From Erigeron canadensis (taxonomy: Eukaryota > Streptophyta > Magnoliopsida > Asterales > Asteraceae): a stretch of DNA of 64,000 nucleotides. This document shows positions 21,453 to 35,300 of the stretch, piece by piece (position 1 is the stretch's first letter; each line of letters opens with the position of its first letter). The notes under the pieces are model-generated. The model was given only the letters and a program-made list of their open reading frames with translations, did not search any database and was not told the DNA's origin. A program made the translations under genes and the position numbers. The stretch is taken from the NCBI RefSeq assembly GCF_010389155.1, contig NC_057764.1, positions 2,046,001 to 2,110,000 of the forward strand. Reading direction: 5' to 3'.

Positions 21453-24111
21453 TAAAATTGGATGTTTGGTAAAGTGTACTTGTACATTGGGGAGTTTCAA
21501 TAGGATTCATGACTTGAGGGGGATATTTTTGAGTATTTTCATGAAGTTTTAGATTACATCCTAGGCATTTAAGTCAGTTTAGTAGTAGGAATAAGAATAG
21601 AAATATGAGTATGATTGTTTTCCAGTAAAAATAAAAATAGTAATAAAAAATTGGGTGTTTGGTTTGATATATAGTACATCTGTGTATAGGTAATTTAAAA
21701 TACATCCACTTATACGACTCACGAGTTTGGAAAATGGTCATTTCCTTGAGTTTGATAGTTATTTTAAACACAACTTTATAGACCAAACAATGTTGATAAA
21801 AATGAACCGCCTGATCGATACGTACATATACGTACCAAACACATCATATAGGGGCACTTGTCTATTTTAAAATTTATGTCAAGTGCTATTAACAAGAAAG
21901 TTTAACAAGATAAATCTTAGTATGCCAAATTTAATTTTTTTTATTTTATTTAATTTAATATTTTTTTTTCTTGTGAAGTACTAGATGTTTTCATAAAAGA
22001 AGTTGCAAAAATGAGGAGCCAACGATGGCTCTTTGCAAAAGACTAGTAAACCCGACGTTCCGAAACTAGGCTCATGAATAATGGATTCCTATTAGGACCC
22101 GAGCTTCCGAAACATGGGCTATACATGATACGTGAGGTCTCGGCCTCTCGGGTTTCCCAACTCGGGTCACCATTGACTTCCCAAACTAGGCTTTACTAGT
22201 TTTGCAGCGTAAAACCCTCTTTTAATTTGACTCTATGTTTTACAAGTTTGTTTATAAAAATACCTATTTCACCAAAATAGTATATTATACCTCAAGAATC
22301 ATATTAACAATCAAATACCATAGTTATATATATGTCAACATTATATCATGCTCCTCAAAAAAAAAGATTATTCCTCTTTTGCGTCATTGGTAAAACTTGG
22401 CCTTTTTACTTACCAACCAAAAAGAATTTATAAAGTTGAAGAACAATTTTAGACCAAAGCATCTTGACTTTAGAATTAGAATAAGATAATAAAGCGAAGG
22501 TGTTAAATTCACCAAACTTTTGAAAGATATCTCAAACAAACGAAAATAAACAAATAAATAAAGAAATACGTACACACATCTACCAATAAACTAAAACATG
22601 ATTGACATATTCTTAAAACGACATGTGGCGATATCCTTAATCGTGTCCTTTTAATATATTTATTTTATATAATTAGATTTTTTTAAATTATATATAGATT
22701 CAGGTTTCTTATTAGAGTTAAAATTAAACTCTAACTCTTGGTATATATACAAAACACATTATAACCTTATTTGATTGATCGTTTTCTTATTAATAAATAA
22801 TTTTTTTTCTTTCTCAATTATTCAATTCATATTACTATATTGTTTACCGTCATCCATTATGCCTATAAGTTCAAATGTTTATTTGTGTACAAAATTAAGG
22901 TAAATCCTACAATATTATATTTATCATCATTGTTTATTGTAATTTAGTTTCGATCATTGGTTTACTTTCAATTTATTTCATACTCACGAATCATGTATGT
23001 GACATATTCGAATTTCTTTATAATACAATGAATATAATTACCGTATATCGTATGAGTATTAGGACTATAAATATATATAAATAGGTACTTGTACTTGCCA
23101 TATTACTTGATGCATATATATGTAGTTTTTGTTTTTTCTAACACAACATAATTTGCACTTTCAAGTCCTATTTTCCATAGGTAATAATAATGATGTAGCA
23201 ACCTCTAACGTGGCGTACATTCTTAATTATATATCAATATGAAAACTAGTTCTATAGTTAAATTACACATACTTCAATGAAAAAGTTCGAACATATATAT
23301 ACAAATGTATTCAAAGTTTTGCGCAAATTAAAATGAAACATATCAATCATTAGATTGGTATTGATGCTTTCAACAGTTCCATATTTTGATAAGATTTGCA
23401 TTGACAACTTGAGTTAGATCACAAGAATGTTACAACATCATCCTTAACAGCAACAATGTGTTTATATAGTGTATAGTGAAAAGTGAATTATAATACCATG
23501 TAAAGGTAGTGGAATTCCCACTAGACATATGTATTAAAAGAAGAGAATACAATGATAAGAGAATGTTTTGAATGCAATATGACACAAAATCTTTGGAGTT
23601 TGTACATAACCCATCTCACAAAATAAGTTGTTGGTTAATATATTAAAGTACAAAAATAGACATCATATGTATGTGTGTGCTTCACATATGTGTGTTTGAA
23701 AGGGTATCTTGTAAAGAAGATTAATTAATGGGAAAGAGGTAAAGTTTCTGACCATGAATGTGTAATGTTAGATAATAATGATTATGTCGTTTTTTATTTT
23801 ATTTAGTTAATTGCCACCACCAAAAAAGGTGAAAACGTAACCAACCCTTCTGCCGTTCTAAAAAAAAAAACAACGTAACCAACCTAATTTAACTAGAAAC
23901 AATGTTTCAAATAGTTAATTTTTTGAATATGAGAACATGTCGTACGTGTTGGTGATTTGTATTGTAATTGTAAAACTCAAAATAGTATAAAAAGATTAGC
24001 CATATGAATAGTTACATGACAATTATGACAACATTTAAAAATACGTGTATACAACAAAGAATTATACTTACGGGGTAAAATTGTTCCAGCTATATGTAGT
24101 GGTGGAGGAAA
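21453..24111. other. Intergenic DNA without a recognised gene
   Basis: Mostly AT-rich. 22010-22205 is a GC-richer island with repeated phrases such as CCCGAGCTTCCGAAAC and TTCCCAACTCGGG, of unknown origin. No exon-like protein similarity was recognised. Confidence 0.45.
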
Positions 24112-24366
24112 TCTATATCTATATATATATTTATACTCCCTAATAAAGCAAATCTCCCCCTATTAATTATTTTTTTATTTCAAATATCTTATTTGCCCTT
24201 GGACATTTTTTATCCTCCCTAAAATCAGGCACGCTCCAACCACTATCCTTTTTTTGTAACCCGCAATTTTGTTAACGTTGATTTGGAAATTACTACCATC
24301 AACCGCTGTCACTTCCGCCCACCGCCGCAGTATACTGCCGCTGCATCGTGCGAGTATCTATCTAGT
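24112..24366 (+). mobile_element. Short non-autonomous Helitron-like element
   Basis: An AT-rich 5' half is followed by a 3' half with CCGCCCACCGCCGCAG and the end GCATCGTGCGAGTATC..CTAG before T. The layout is the same as the elements at 7324 and 51923. Confidence 0.5.
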
Positions 24367-24730
24367 ATATAAAAACGAAGGTTAAAAGGTTTACCTCAAA
24401 CCTATTATTATCCTTTTAATCATAATATTAAGTGATTTTTTTTTTTTTTATCACGTTAGTTATCCATTTTTAGTTGGGCAAATTGCCATAAAAAAGGGAT
24501 TAATTTTCTTTTGCTCAACAAAAATTGATCATAATTTCAAGACAATCAAAATTAAGTCATGAATTAATTTAAAACAAATAATGTAACAACAATGGTGATG
24601 GTTTAGGATTGTAATTAGTAAGACTATCTGCTCTGGATGTACTAGCTTGTTTCCATGCCATACCGATTTGTTAGACATGTCAATTATGTATATACAAATT
24701 TGTTGGTCGTTTAAAAAAAACACAATTTGC

Positions 24731-24770
<40 letters not shown>
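24731..24770. repeat. (ATT)13 microsatellite
   Basis: Uninterrupted ATT repeat of about 40 bp. Confidence 0.95.
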
Positions 24771-24772
<2 letters not shown>

Positions 24773-26371
24773 ACATCTCTTATGCTTCCCTTTGGCCAAA
24801 TTTTTACACATACTGATCATTTTTTAACACGTACAAAATCTATCTCGCGTTTCCAATCATCGATTAAAGATAAAAATCTGAAATGTGTGAAAAGTGCCTA
24901 AAAATATAATGAGTACATATATAGGATATATTTTTTCCCCTAGCTCACGACAAATTCTATATGTAATGGTATGGGATGCCCACTTTCACGCCCAAAGATG
25001 ACTTAGAATGACGTAAGAATTGTTTCTACCCCCCACTTTGGCATGCTTTGAAAATAATCTCTATGGGCCATAAACATTGCATTATCATCATGATGTCTCT
25101 CATGTAAACAACACCATTTGAACATAACATATTGCTTCACATTTGCTAGTTTAGAGTGACACCCACAATTCTAAATTCAAATTAGACAAATTACATCTCT
25201 ATGATGTACGATTTCACATGTTTGTAGAACTATGTGTCGATCACATATCTTGTGTTTTATAATTAGTGTTGGTTCTCACTCGGCACTAATCGACAAGTAG
25301 ATTTGCGTGTTACAATCGTTGGCCTGTCCGACCCATCCATAATAACCATGTATAATGGTCTAATGTTATTGCAATCAAACTTTATATGTGACAAGTTAAG
25401 TGATCGTTATCTACTTTTCTACAATGAATTGATTAAAAGATAGTAACATATAGCTTAGTATGTTATATATGCGATAAGAAAAGATATATGTCTATAGTAA
25501 TTAATTCTTAGCCATGAATTGAAGTTAAACTAAAAATGACTAATGAGCCAAAGCAACATATGGTTGACAATAAGGAATGGAAAGGATAAGGCAGTCAAAA
25601 CTCAAAATGGTCTCTTTTGATTCTTGATTCCTTTGTGAAAGATAGGAAAGGTTCCATTGGATTGAACAAGTAGTAGTTGAAGTGGACACTATGAATTGAC
25701 CATTGACAATTGCTGGGTGGTGGAGTAAATTAGATAAATATAAATTTACTTTCACGAGTTATTCAGTGGAATAAATATGTATCTATAGTTTTTTTTTTTT
25801 TATAAATGTTTATCATACAAATTAATAATAAATGTAACGAATGATAATACATTATTTGAATACATATACATTAACACATAAGTATAAATTTTATAATGTA
25901 TTTATGAAGATAACCTCGTATCATGTTAGCTAAGCAGGTAAGCCCGTAAGCCTACTAGTTTTAAAGTGGAATTGAGTCTATTGACTTTGAGCTATTGTTA
26001 TATGTCATTTTCACATTTGGGTTTTCTATCTTTTCCTCACCTATACGGCCATACGTGCTATACGATCGATAATGCACTGATATTATAGGAACTGGATTTG
26101 GGCCTGATAAATATAACTGGCCCAATTAGGGACTCAGTTTTTATTTAATCGTATTTGATAACGTTGTGAGATGGGTGATGATATCATCATATTACTATAA
26201 TAGGTTCTTGTTACAAATTTTCATTACAAGAAACATTAATCTGAGAGAACAGTTGACGATTACTATCTATAATACTCTGTAATAAACTTAATGTGGTAGA
26301 ATTAGCCACATTCTATTTAACTATAGGATCCTTAATTATATGCTACCAACGTATTCTTTGTAGTTACATAA
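24771..26371. other. Intergenic DNA and the GWD1 3' UTR
   Basis: The right end, just below the GWD1 stop codon at 26372-26374, must include its 3' UTR; I could not place the polyadenylation site. No other gene was recognised. The 71-codon minus ORF at 25540-25755 has no known similarity. Confidence 0.5.
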
Positions 26372-29300
26372 TCACATCTGCGGTCTAGTTTGGACAACAT
26401 AGATCTTTCCATCTCGTACTACACCTTCAATGTCTTGAGGAGTTCCATATAACTTTTCAATAGAATCGCCAGCTCGGGCAATGCTCGAGAGGATTGATTT
26501 TTGGAAGTTAACATCAATGATCAAAGGGTCAGATGAATAATCAAGAATTATCTTATCTTCTTCATCCATAGGCACACTGAAATAGATAAAACAAAAGGAA
26601 AAAAGTGGGTCTATAAGTATATTCATATTTGTGAAATGTTATACATGTGCTCATTAAATGGTTCTAGTAGTATAGCAGAAGTGTTAGAAATATTCTGTTG
26701 ATACCACATAAGCTTAGCTTTGACTTTCTCTTTATTCAGTTGGAGACGGTTAGGGAACTTAGAAGATCTCTAACTTGAAGTTCGTTAGAAATTGAGCTTT
26801 TTATCATGTCTCTTGTTATTAAACATTTTCATGAACCTTAAGCATCTAAGATTATTATGCAACCAGATGGATCCAATATCCTCACATTTGCTTATAATGT
26901 TGCTTATATTTGAAAGGTAGTCGAGACATTATTCTGATAATCAAAGCATTTTATCATTTTATGTAATATTTCTTGTTCTTGAAGTTTGTGGTTTTTTGCT
27001 AAAATAATGTCAATTGTGTTACATTCTACTACTTACACTAGAATACTAGATGAATGAATAAAGGTTAATATAACCTTACCTATCATAAAGTCCTGCACCG
27101 GCATAGCCTTCTAGATCTTCTCCATTAGAGTCGGATCGGAAGATAATTGATCTCCTTATAAAAAGACCAATGGGTTTGCTAGGATAACCAAGAACCTACA
27201 ATTTTCGGCATGTGTGCTTATTCATTAAAAATGTATTTGACAATATTGTATAAAAACAAAAGATTAATGACAATGACAGATACCTTGGGGGAGTCAAGAT
27301 TATCTTTTTTAGAAATGAAACTCAAAGCACGACCAGGGTAAGCTCCTACCAAAGTCTCTCCGAGTCCCATTACCACCTGTAGCATGGGTAAAGTTGAAGA
27401 AATATATAGTATACATTGAGTATGCATCTCATCCAAATGGTTATTTACTTAAATCGCAATGCTAAACTAAAACTGGAAGCAACATTTGATGACACCAAGT
27501 TATAACTTTTAGACATCTATTAGCAAAGCTTGGATCAAGTGGTTATTAACCTTGTCTCTGGAGACGGTGGTCAAGGTTCGATTCTTACTTCTTGCAAGGA
27601 CAGAATTTCTTTTCTACTTAAAGTAGAACCTCGAAGCAGTCTGTCTATCTTAGATATGGGTAAGGCTGGCTATATTTTAACATACCCCATACGCCCTTCA
27701 TAGACGGTTGAGCATAACCCGTGGAAGACAGTATTGGGTGTTACTTCCTATTTATTAGTAATGTGGCATTGACTATATATCGTGCTTGTGTGTAAAGCTA
27801 TAACTGCACATTGTACGCTACTTATCATTAGTTTCAAAATGGCTCCCATATAATCTCCTAAATAAACAGTTCTACCCCTATTAAGTAAATATACTATGGG
27901 TGATTATTCTTATATTTTTGTTATAATATTGATGTCAGAAGATGTTAAGCTACCACTCAGTTGAACTAGACTGACATCAAACAAGTATTGCTTGACCAGG
28001 TAGCAAAATTAAAAAGAGAAAAAAAAAAGAGAAGTAAAAGCAAATAACCTCCGCATAAATCTCTGATGAATCTCCTGATGATGGATTGGTGGTGTGAATA
28101 ACAAATGCATAATCAGCGTTTATTACTTCCTGGACCAGGACAGCCATGCACAGAAAGTCATGGTCTAGTTTCACTTTTTTTGTACTGAAGTATGCTCTCT
28201 CATTCCATTTTGAAGCCCAAACCTGCGAAATGGGTTTAATCACATTAATAAGAAGATTCGTGGGCCAACTGTGACCAAAACTGTTTGATAACTGATACAT
28301 TCTAAAATTAACTATTCAGAAATGGGTCAAGCAGATAAAACTAATCAAGCATGTCGAAAGTAATCTAAAGAATATCAAATGCTTACAGCCTTTTCAATCG
28401 ACTGATTCATTCACTTACTCTAAATACAAACTATTATCACAATAATATCTTTTGCAGGTGAGGGGAATGTTACTAACCTTCTTAATAGCCATCCATGCTT
28501 GTTCCCATCTCTGTTCACCTTCATCACCTGGCCATGGCATGTCAGAACTTTGCATTTCGTTTTTCAGTTCTTGTACCTATACCAATGCTTTCTAATGTCA
28601 ATTCATTATATGTAAGATCGAGCATTGTAAAACTAATCATTGATGGTTGTTTAATTAAGATCCTTCACATCAAAATCCACATTATATTCCTTACAGTAGT
28701 TAGATAATTGCAAGACAAGTAAAGTCGACAAGACTATTTTCAAAGTTCAACAATTAGCCTACAAAGTGTTTCTTTAAGCCTACAAAGTGTTTCTTTAAGA
28801 AGCATCAAAAACTGCAATTGAAAGCATTAGAAAATTATAAAGCAGTGAATCTTATGAATAGTTGAATACACCAAATAAACTAAGTCAAGCGATTAACGAA
28901 TTTCACCTCTAGTTGAAGAAAATCGAAAATTACCAGTTGGGGTGGTGCAGAAAGATCCAAAACCGTCTTTCGAATCTCTTCAAGGACATCAGATTCTCCT
29001 TCCCCTAGTTCTTTGTTCAGAATCTGCAGTTTTTCTGACACTCCCTGCTTAATCAATGTAATGTTACACAAACTTCGACATCTAAACATAACATAAAAAT
29101 GCAAACTAAAGCATCATAATTGAGAGAATGACGAGTGACTTGAAAGAATGCTAAGGCAAACCTCATAAATTTAGCATATATAGACTACCTGATTTGATTC
29201 ATCAGAAAGAACTTTCTCAAAAACTCCAAAAGGCAGCGCAACTGAGGTTGGAATGCCAACAGAAGACGGGACTTTCCCTTTAAGGTATGCAATGTTGCGT

Positions 29301-32300
29301 GATTTAGCACCAACCTTATTTAAATGTTATAGAATGTGAGATACACAAGTCAATACTGATGTAATTGAGAAATTATTGCACATATAAAGTAGGAACAAGG
29401 TACATATATGTTTTGGTAACTGCATGAATAAATAAGTATGCAACCATAAGACTAACCATCTCGCTCGTGAACTCCTCAGATGATATGGCATATCTACCAC
29501 TAAACTGCTTTTTGACCAACTGAATTGTTGGTACTGGACCGACTTCTTCAGAGTTATTTGATCGTGTTAGATTTCCATCTTTCACCTCACTAACACTGTG
29601 CACAAAAAGACAAGACCATGAGTTATTCATGTTATAGGTTATGCATTCATTCTACTCACAACACGTACTACTAAGACTACCAAGGATGAGATAATCAGAT
29701 ATAGTAACGGGATTTCTACATTATTTACCTTATAGAACTCCAAAACTAATATATATTCCATAATAATGAAGTACCTGTAGGTGACATCAGCAGATGTAGG
29801 TTTTAGATTCAACAACTTCCCTTCTTTTTCTCGAAGATCATCCAGAATATCAGGATCAAAACAAGTTGCAAAGCAAATCTGCCAAGGACAATGTGATCAT
29901 CTTTACAATGTAGAGGCGTAAATATAGTTGTGTTAGGTGACTGGTCAACATTGTTTGGGGAGGCAACATGTCAATTTTAGTACCGGCCAAAATTAGTTGG
30001 GTCATGTTGTTCCAGAAATCAGTTTGATACTGTATAATCTAACAAATAAAAAATTTAAGGAGGATCTATGCATTAAATATACACTTTGGGCGGCTTGCAG
30101 CCCAGTTGATGCATTCAGCCCATTTGAGTTGTAGTTTCTTAGACTAAAATAAACGATACCACCCATGTGATCTGTTTGAGATGAAAATGTCATCAAATAC
30201 AAACCCTTCATAAATAAAAGGGTCCAAATTATCACCTCTAACAAAAGGCCGAAGGCATGATTTAAGGTTAGATGAATGGTCTTTCATAACAAGATGTATA
30301 CCTTACTGTTTCTTGCACGAACAGAAACATGAGATAGGACGTCTGGCATGTCAGGTGTTAATACCGCAACTGCACCATCAGGAATTTCCTCCTCCCCACT
30401 CACAGACTTTGCCACTAAAATAGTTGGCACGTCATAAGTTTTGTTTTGAACCGAAAGTAACTCATCAACCACCACAACATATCCAACAGCTTCAACTGGG
30501 CTGATGACTTGCCAGCTGTTAACAGAGAGTGATGTTGCATTATGGAGTTATTTATAGTTGAATAGTTCCAGTAAACACATCATTGAATATTAAAAATATG
30601 GGCAACCTACGCAAAATAGCTACTGACTCTGACTTACAAGTATTAGATTTATAGATTTCGACATGGCATTTCGTATTTCATTTGAGTATTTTTGATATAA
30701 TGGCATATATAATAGAAAAAAAAAAAGGAGACCAACCTCCCCAAATTAGCCACACCACGGAGAATTGGATCAAGTCTATTGACCAATGATGATAAAGGAG
30801 CAGCTGATCCAGAACGAATCATCTCCTCAGTAAAAATGCTTACCTAGAATGATTTCAATATTCGAAAAGTGAGAAATAAAAAGCTTCAAGAGATTTCAAA
30901 ATGAGGGAAAAATCATAATGTGATACTTGAGTTATAACACTATCTTACCGCTGACTGGTCCAGATCAAGCAGTGCTCCAAGATACTCAGCAGAAGGTTGC
31001 AACAGTTGATGGTACAACTCTCCCTTGGTAGCAAGGGCAAGTCGAGTTCTATCAAGGACTGATTTTGCAAATAGTGCCCAATCATTATCTCCATTCTTCA
31101 CCATGGTTAGTGCTCGATTCCATCCCTTTAAAACAAATAGATAATACATCAGATGTTACTCATTTAATACAGTTATTTGAAATGAACAAGCAGTAGAAAC
31201 AACACTAGTTACAACTAGTAAATTTTAGGATCACTATGAATGTCAGCTTTTCAGTCTGAATTGTATTAATTCACAAAACTCACCGCCAACTAACTAAAGA
31301 ACAGCAACAACATTAACATATTCCAGCAATGCATTTTTTACTTCACAAAAGACAATTATCATGTTGTCTTTATTATGAATTACTTGTTACTCCATACTGG
31401 CCAACCCTAACCTCCCTTTCTTGCAAAAATCAACTCATTGACACTAAAGGAAGGGGTCCAAGATGGATGCAAACCAAGTTATCTAAATGATATCTGAGAT
31501 TTTCCTTCTGCTAAACACTACTAATGATCAAACGATCACTGCAAGCATACATGTGGATAACTGGTAACCTGGACATGTGTAGCATCTTCCTTTCATTTAA
31601 ATTAACGAAATAAGATAATAGCTAGACAGATTATTGATATTACCTTCCAGCAATAGATGAGATCTTCATTGTTGTCTGATGAAAGTATGAGGTTTTCGAG
31701 AAGAAGAGTGATTAAATACATAATTTTCTGCGAAGTGATGAAAATTGTCAAGCTTGATAGTTGTCAAGTGAACTTAACAAATGATGATAGAGTTTTAATA
31801 AACCGTCAACATTGAAGATCAGTAGAAAACAAAACATACATCTGGTTTAGCATCTTTCAACTCCTCATAGCTTCTTTCAATGGCTGTCCTTACAGTAGAA
31901 TCCAGGGAAATGTCCACAAAAAGTAGATCCTTAAGACGGTCATTTGAACTAGAAAGTGCTGGCTTAAGCTCCTCACGTGCCTCAAGCAGTCCCTAAATTT
32001 AATTGATAATATTTCATTAAATAGAAAATAAGAAGCTTTTCTTCAAGTGCAAATAGTTAAATACTGACACTTTCGATAAACATTTCAAGTACCTCAAGAA
32101 GGGGTTCCACATTCTTATCTTCGACATGCTCTAGAACAAATTGAAGCAATTCCTGTTTGACCCTTTGTGAGTTAATGAAATTATCCTGATAACAGTTAAC
32201 ATATTCAAAGATAAGAGTAGATGCATCCCAAGAAAACTTACTGGAAAACCAGATGGCAAGCCGGAAATAGGATTTATGTTAACCCCAACCATGAAGCCTT

Positions 32301-35300
32301 TTCCCTAAGAACAATATAGAAAAGACTAAGTCTCCCATTGTATTACAAGAGACAATCCAATATGTTATGGGAAAACAGGTAGACTCTGACATTACCTCAG
32401 TTCTATAGCCCATGCAGTTCGAAATTGCAGACTCAAGATCGGCGCCTGAATGAACTGCCTGCACAAAGATGAAAGTGGACAGAAGTAGGAAATCTTTTAG
32501 ACTCTGCACAAGATATGACAGAAGCAAAAATAGAATAAAAAAATAACCTCAACCTTTAATGTTCTCATGTAGTGCCCAAGATCACGCAAAAGACCCTCTT
32601 TTTGGTCTCCCGAGAAGTTTGGCTCGTGGTGAATGGCCCGATCATAACTTAGAAGTCGTTCTTTTGTTATTCCATTTGTATTCAGTGTGTTCCAGTATAC
32701 ACTCATGTCAAAGTCACTTTCGATATAATCAATCAGTGCCTATAAATGGGTATGCAATATGTCAATGCTTCTGGTACATAATATGATCTATAAGAATAAC
32801 ATCACAACATGCTGTGTACCTGACAGATTACGACATCGTCAGGGCTTGTATTATTATGCAACTTTTGATGCCATTCCTCCATCATTCCTCCCTTACAATT
32901 ATTTTTTCTCTACAATTGAACACAAATTACAGAAGATTAGATCCACGCTACATTATGAAACAAATCAACCATGGACTCTGTATATATCTGTCTAATGGGT
33001 TACACGTACAGGAGATATATAGTGTGTTATGTTATGCGTGTGTATATCCTCTAATCTAGTCTAATACATTAAGTTCATACGGACTGGTAAAAGTAGCATA
33101 GTTCAACAATAAACCTATTTGCAGAAACGTTATAAAGTTAAGCTTCCAAAAACCTCTATTTAGGGTGACCATGTTACCAAGTGAAAAACGGGTGGATGAC
33201 GTGTCAGTAACGTTGACCATGATGACTTTTATTTGATGTGGCACATGAATACTGTTCAACTTACAGAATACCCCTCAGTGAAAGCTAAATCCTTGTTTGG
33301 AGGGGAAAGAAAAATCCTATATAAAATAACAAATATATTTACACTTGGTTTCGAGTTGTATCCAGTATGACTAAACTATCATAACTATGTAATGTATGGA
33401 TGCAAATTGATCCAGAAATAACAAGGAAAAATGATTAAGAATAAGAAACTAATGATACCTGGATAACCAAGATTTCATCGCGGATGCGTTGCCCTACATC
33501 CCCGTCGCCTCCGCGTCCAATACTTGACATGATCATACGCAGAAGTTCACTATATTGTGGATAACTTCTATAAACATTCTGAAGCTTGTCTATGAGTCGG
33601 TCCTGGGCTTGGCTTATCTCACTGCACCAGAAATAGGACTTATAATCATAGAATAATGTAAAGTAAGGCTTGACAAGGCAGGTCTGTATTAATATAAGTG
33701 TAGGGCAGATCCAACCAATCCATTTACATCACACAACAGATAAGCAATCGTCCCATTCATCCAATAAGCGAGACAAGAGATTGGCCCATTAATTCTTATG
33801 GATAATTATCCAACTATATAGCATGTTTGGTCTGTGGTACAGCACAAATAAAGTCAAATCCATTAATCAGCCTAGTTCACCATGTAGGTGCAGCACACAG
33901 AAGCATACCTTAAGAAATGATGGTGCTTGTAAATGGGGTGTACTTTTGGATTCTACTAAATCTATACCCCAAATGAAAGATGAATATCAAAGTTGTCCGA
34001 GAAAGAGCTCAATGTACAAGGTTTACCGTGGCTTTACGCAGTAGTGTTTATTCCAAATTAGTTGTCTTGTGGCCATAAACCGCATCCACACAAGCATTCC
34101 TGCAAGTCCTAACTCATCAGCATTCTGGGCTTCTTCCACCAAATCTGCTGCAATATTAAATCTGAAGTAGGAGGAAGAACACTTAACGATTGTTAGTGAC
34201 TGAGGTAATAAATATTTGATTAAAAAGGTGTGGACTAAATACTAAAGAGAATGCTAATAAACTAAAAATAGTATGTAGCAAAATCTTCCATTGTTCATAT
34301 GGATATAAAAAAGATTAAGCACGAACCTGTGCATAAAAGACTGTTCTGCCACACTTTCCAGGGATGCTATTTTGTCTAATAAGACTTTAGCAGTACCCTT
34401 CCCATCACCCGCATCCTTCATGAACCAAAAGAAAACCAATGACACACTTTAAAACAAATCAGCTGTATAGTAATATAATAAGAAACAGAGGAACCTTCAT
34501 TGGCTTCTTGGATTCGGTTAACTCAACATAAAAATCTGAATCGTTATTGTTAATCCAATTTTCACCATGACGAAGAACAAATGGCATGCCGACAAAAGTT
34601 CCCTCCATGATTTCTAACTCAAACGTCTGTATCTGCTACGAGTAAGATTGCACATAGTAACTACAATGATAACGATAAAAGTAGACCCATTAAGTTTAGG
34701 CCAAAGTAATCCAAAACGATTTAGATCAATTTTCTCTAGGCAAACCTTGTTACTAGCACCATCAACGGAGATGGCAGAAAACAGTGTTTCTGCAGCCTTA
34801 TCTAATGAAATGGAGCCTAAGGGTAACAAATTTGTAGGTGGTACCTGCAGTATGATTTATTAAAATTTTAGTTTTAAGAAAGTGGTGGATGAAACCGAAT
34901 TTAAATATGTATTATTTACGGGTCATCTGCCAGGTCATAACAATAATATAAAAAATTTATAGACTTACCAGCCACTCTCCACCGCTCTCTGATAATGCCC
35001 AGTGAAGAGTGAGTGGTCCCTCCAGCTCTGTTGCCAAATGGACTCTGGTGTTACCAGAAGCATTGGTTACAAGAACCTTCAAGAGGTAGCAAGTGGTTAG
35101 GACATGAATTGCATTTCGGCCTGATAGCATCAAAGAAACAAAGTGATCTTACCAAAAGCTCTTTATCACCAATTCTATACGTCTTTTTGTTCAAAACTAA
35201 AGTGTCACTTTGTTCTTCTATGTCCTTTGAGAAGATCTGTAGTGAGGACAAAATCATTGGTCTTATGTCCATAGATTTTACTGTCACTGGAGTAGGTTTC

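Larger units (their letters stand above)
26372..29878 (-). other. GWD1: GWD1 coding exons 24-32: ATP-binding C-terminal domain
   Basis: Exons: 29775-29878, 29457-29595, 29189-29314, 28934-29044, 28478-28576, 28049-28222, 27284-27376, 27080-27195, 26372-26576. Landmarks are VGAKSRNIAYLKGK (exon 26), KVKLDHDFLCMAVLVQEV (exon 29), GLGETLVGAYPGRALSF (exon 30), RSDSNGEDLEGYAGAG (exon 31) and the terminal KIYVVQTRPQM. These match the nucleotide-binding domain shared with pyruvate phosphate dikinase and PEP synthase. Confidence 0.94.

Noticed and set aside
25540..25755. 71-codon minus-strand ORF
   Set aside because: No similarity recognised and no exon-like neighbours.
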